Shown here piece by piece: positions 61,301 through 64,000 of a stretch of DNA of 64,000 nucleotides; position 1 is the stretch's first letter, and each line of letters opens with the position of its first letter. A program made the translations under genes and the position numbers. The stretch comes from Eucommia ulmoides (Eukaryota > Streptophyta > Magnoliopsida > Garryales > Eucommiaceae): contig CM028327.1 in the NCBI GenBank assembly GCA_016647705.1, positions 41,164,017-41,228,016 of the forward strand, given 5' to 3'. The notes beneath the pieces are model-generated. The model was not told where the DNA came from. It saw only the letters and a list, made by a program, of their open reading frames with translations, and did no database searches.

Positions 61301-63708
61301 TTATTCAAAATATTGCAAAAAAAAAATGTTAAAAATATTTTTTTCACATTTTTTTGTTAAATATTTTGAAAAAAAAATATAAATTATTGCTCAATTATTT
61401 TAGATAAGATATGTACACCTGCTTTAATAGTAGCTGCAGCAGCATCTTCCGGTGTAGTCGTGTAATGTTGGGTATCATACAACACGCCAACCGAATCACA
61501 ATCAGACACAATATACCTGTTTAATTTCAATTAAAAAAAGGTTAATATTTTAAAAAAAAATTATATACGTTTGATTTGAATGACGAGTATGCTGATCGGA
61601 CGGTCAGAAATTGATTACCCATTGAGGTGCCATTGACCTCTAATGGTGTTTCGCAATAGATTGGGGTCAGCGCAGGTGGGTATTCCGTTGACTTGATTGT
61701 ATGAGCACATTACACTGGCTACATTCCCTTCCATCACACATGCCTTAAAGGGGACATTATATGTCTCCTCTAGGTCCTGTTTGGTTACCTGCATTTTGAT
61801 CACAAAATTCAACTTTTTTTCATTTAAAAAAAACCGTCATTCGACGTAAATTCATTATTACCACAACCACCGTTCAATATCAATACTGTAAAATACAGTT
61901 ATATATAGTATTTGATTTATGTTCCACATTGATTATTTGAGAGTTTTCAAACCACCGTGTAAATAAAAAATTGCTACTCCACTTAGTATTATGTGGTTTT
62001 AAGTTGGAATTTCCTAACACGGTATCAGAGTCAGGGTTATGAATCTTTCATTCCTTCATAACCAAATTATCTATGCAAGTCGAGGGTTGTACTTAAGGGG
62101 CAGGTGTTGGATTCTTATCCCATATCAATTGCCTGAGAGTTCCTAAGCCAATATATAAATCAAAACAATTATTCCACTTAGTAGCATATGATTTTAAGTT
62201 GGAACCTCATAATAGATTGAAAAAGTATTAAATTGAGAAACAAAAATAGAGACAGTACGTTGTAGAAAGAGAATATTTTAAAGAAAGGAAAATTGTAAAA
62301 TTTATTTTAAGAACAAAATTTGTGTAGACACAAATTTTTCAAAGTTAAAAGTATTTTAAATACTTCATATATTTAGTATTGAAATTCAGTGCCAATAAAT
62401 TCAATACTCAAAATTTGGGACTTATTAGGGCATGTTTGACAGTACAATTCAGCTGTTAAAATTGAATTTTAAGAATTTTAATTATTTTTTTAATCAAAAT
62501 CTTTGGTTAAAAATACAAAATTTCAAAAGTTCAGGGAGAACTTGAGTCCTTCTCGGCTTAATGTGGCTCTACCACTGAATTCAAAATTTATAAGATTTTA
62601 ACATTTAAAACTGAATGCGTTAAGTATTTTATTCATTTGATAAATAGAAATAAATAAAAGAATCACTCAAAACATTATTGTTTAAAAATAGGGTAAAATA
62701 TAAAATAAAATTATATAAACCCTAATTGTAAGAATAATATCAAGAAAAAAAAATGGAGAGAAAATTGAAGAGAGAGAACATTTTTGAGAGATCAAGTTGT
62801 AAGAAATTTTAAAGGTGAAAAGTTATAAAAATACAAATTTATTTAAATCGAGAAATATTTTAAAAAAATTACTTAATTATTTCAACACTTAATTTTTACT
62901 TTTATTAAATAAACCCTAACTAGTAAATGACAATTTTGTAAATGGTGAAACACACGATATTGTAATTTTTTTTTTGGTACAAATGTTGGGAGATGGGGTT
63001 TTGAATACTAAACTTGTCACTGGGAAAGTACATTAGATAACCACTAGGTGAAAATATAAACTAAGTGATATAATATAAGATCTGTGAATTTTTAAGTAAC
63101 TGTCCAGTTAAGTAGTTTTTGGAAGCACACAATTGGAGGTTCAAAACTAAATTTAGAATTAAAAGCATAATAATTTTTAATAAATTTCTAATTTAAACTT
63201 TAAAATTTAAAATTTCAATTACACAACAAAATTGGTTAATTATTTGAGAATAATGCCAAACAAAAGGGTCATAATTATAATTAACTAACTCATTAACCTC
63301 CAATTGGTCACAATCAAAGGTTCCGTGCAAGTAATGCCTACAAATTAGTCAATAATATGTTTTACTTATTTCTTTTTTTAAAAAAAATCAATTTTTTAAC
63401 TCCCAAACAAGACCAAATGAGCGAATTACCTTAGCATTGAAATGGAACCTGTCAACGCCATTCCAATTATCAAGGTCATAGGCAGTGTAGTGCTTACAAC
63501 TGGCAGCCACCTTCAACTGGTTGCCGTTACTACTCTGGAGTCCCCTGACATAACTAGCAGCGTATTTTGCCGCCAGAGTTGGGTCCTCGCCGGGGGTTTC
63601 TTGACCTCTACCCCACCTCGGATCCCTAAAAATGTTCACGTTCGGGCTCCAAAATGTTAGTCCAGCCAATCCTCCATTGTACATTGCTCTTGCTTCATCA
63701 GACACCAC
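57023..63708 (-). CDS. BXL: Beta-D-xylosidase, glycoside hydrolase family 3 (BXL1/2-like), 3' six exons
   Basis: Exons assembled from GT-AG sites with matching phases: 63708-63430, 61788-61619, 61516-61419, 60360-60016, 58815-58402 and 57612-57023, giving 631 residues. The signal peptide and first ~140 residues lie beyond the window edge. Features include [19 protein letters not shown] and the [11 protein letters not shown] segment of the GH3 barrel; VSDCDSV across the 61619/61516 junction, with the nucleophile Asp; the second GH3 domain from about 60300 ([17 protein letters not shown]); [11 protein letters not shown] with the region of the acid/base Glu; and a C-terminal fibronectin-III-like domain ([10 protein letters not shown] onward). 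Plant family members act in the cell wall on xylan and arabinan side chains. All key blocks are intact. The introns are large and AT-rich; they hold a foldback MITE, a TRIM element and a long poly(A) run (58347-58380). Confidence 0.93.
57853..58310. repeat. Dispersed repeat in the last beta-xylosidase intron
   Basis: Shares TATTTTAGATCTATTTTTATTATATATATTACT and GGTTTTGGTTTT-like words with 56185-56450. It may be a hAT-type MITE (TAGAGATAGCAATTT left end) but no matching right end was established. Confidence 0.35.
59355..59648. mobile_element. Foldback MITE, family 1, copy c (beta-xylosidase intron)
   Basis: TTTTTACACTTTGCACCTTTGAAG pairs with the inverted TTTTTGCACCTTGCACACC end, and the arms share TTCAAATCGTATCAAGTTAG / CTAAACCGTGTCAAGTTAG-like text with the copies at 50336 and 51047. 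The central CACGTG palindrome is lost here. Confidence 0.65.
61920..62214 (-). mobile_element. TRIM element, about 295 bp, in a beta-xylosidase intron
   Basis: Two ~100-110-bp direct repeats, 61920-62019 and 62105-62214, share TGAGAGTT, TATTCCACTTAGTA and GATTTTAAGTTGGAA. The first is followed by CGGTATCAGAGTCAGG, a primer-site sequence for initiator-Met tRNA; the second is preceded by AAGGGGCAGG. The primer site on the plus strand sets the element's orientation as plus, opposite to the host gene. No coding capacity. Confidence 0.75.
62215..63429 (-). other. Rest of the large beta-xylosidase intron
   Basis: AT-rich, no exon-like frame and no element with clear ends. Confidence 0.5.
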
Positions 63709-64000
63709 CTATATAAATTATAACATAATTTTATTTCAATTAAAATTTTATTCCACAAATCAGAACAAATTTTATATTACTATTATAGGGTCGAAATTAT
63801 TTTCAATCATTGATTTAGAATTTACTAAGAAACTAAATAACAAATTCTTAGACAAAACGTCGTCTCATGATTAATATATTTTAACTAATTATAAGATGTT
63901 TATAATTAATGTATTAAATTAAAATTAGTGTCTTTTGACACGAAATATGTACTAATTTATATCATGAATCAGGATGACGCGGGCTTATATATTATTATTT

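Overview
The window looks like nuclear DNA of a flowering plant, probably a eudicot: it is AT-rich, coding genes have GT-AG introns, and the recognisable proteins are plant-specific (a QALGGH C2H2 zinc finger, a P-class PPR protein, a GH3 beta-xylosidase, a COV-like first exon). I cannot name the species. No rRNA, tRNA or organelle segment was recognised.

Transposon-dominated part, about 1-43.8 kb. A non-autonomous LTR retrotransposon with 2.45 kb LTRs and only a gag fragment (1-7445) sits inside the 5' LTR of a decayed copia element (to 13410). A stretch rich in a 14-nt palindrome (consensus TGTGAAYRTTCACA) and about 210-bp tandem repeats follows (14.2-15.4 kb). Then come a 1.3 kb solo LTR (15541-16840), a roughly 1 kb coding-less copia derivative (17635-18613), and a long inverted repeat enclosing exon 1 of a LIKE-COV gene, which looks like a captured gene fragment. 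A second copia element (from 19892) is split by a 2.7 kb solo LTR and cut off in its RT. Next to it a two-gene PIF/Harbinger transposon (25626-40338) holds a solo LTR (27368-37490), which itself holds a 6.5 kb copia element with both LTRs and a 1 kb Harbinger MITE. Target-site duplications support most of these boundaries. A further solo LTR (40645-42655) is related to the element at position 1, and a hAT-like MITE with a perfect 8-bp duplication lies at 43196-43781.

Transition, 43.8-47.5 kb: AT-rich, with a very long (AT)n microsatellite and a second cluster of the same 14-nt palindrome (46.6-47.0 kb).

Gene-bearing part, 47.5-64 kb. On the plus strand there is an intronless C2H2 zinc-finger repressor-type gene. 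On the minus strand there are a four-exon secreted glycine-rich protein gene (DUF7731 type, assembled here from splice sites), an intronless mitochondrial PPR gene resembling Arabidopsis PPR40 (At3g16890), and the last six exons of a beta-D-xylosidase gene whose 5' part lies beyond the window edge. Introns and spacers of these genes carry foldback MITEs, a 91-bp MITE, a TRIM element and a solo LTR. These genes are independent plant loci; I see no operon-like or shared-pathway arrangement. No clearly new multi-gene system was found. The least explained signals are the palindrome arrays and the captured LIKE-COV exon between long inverted repeats.
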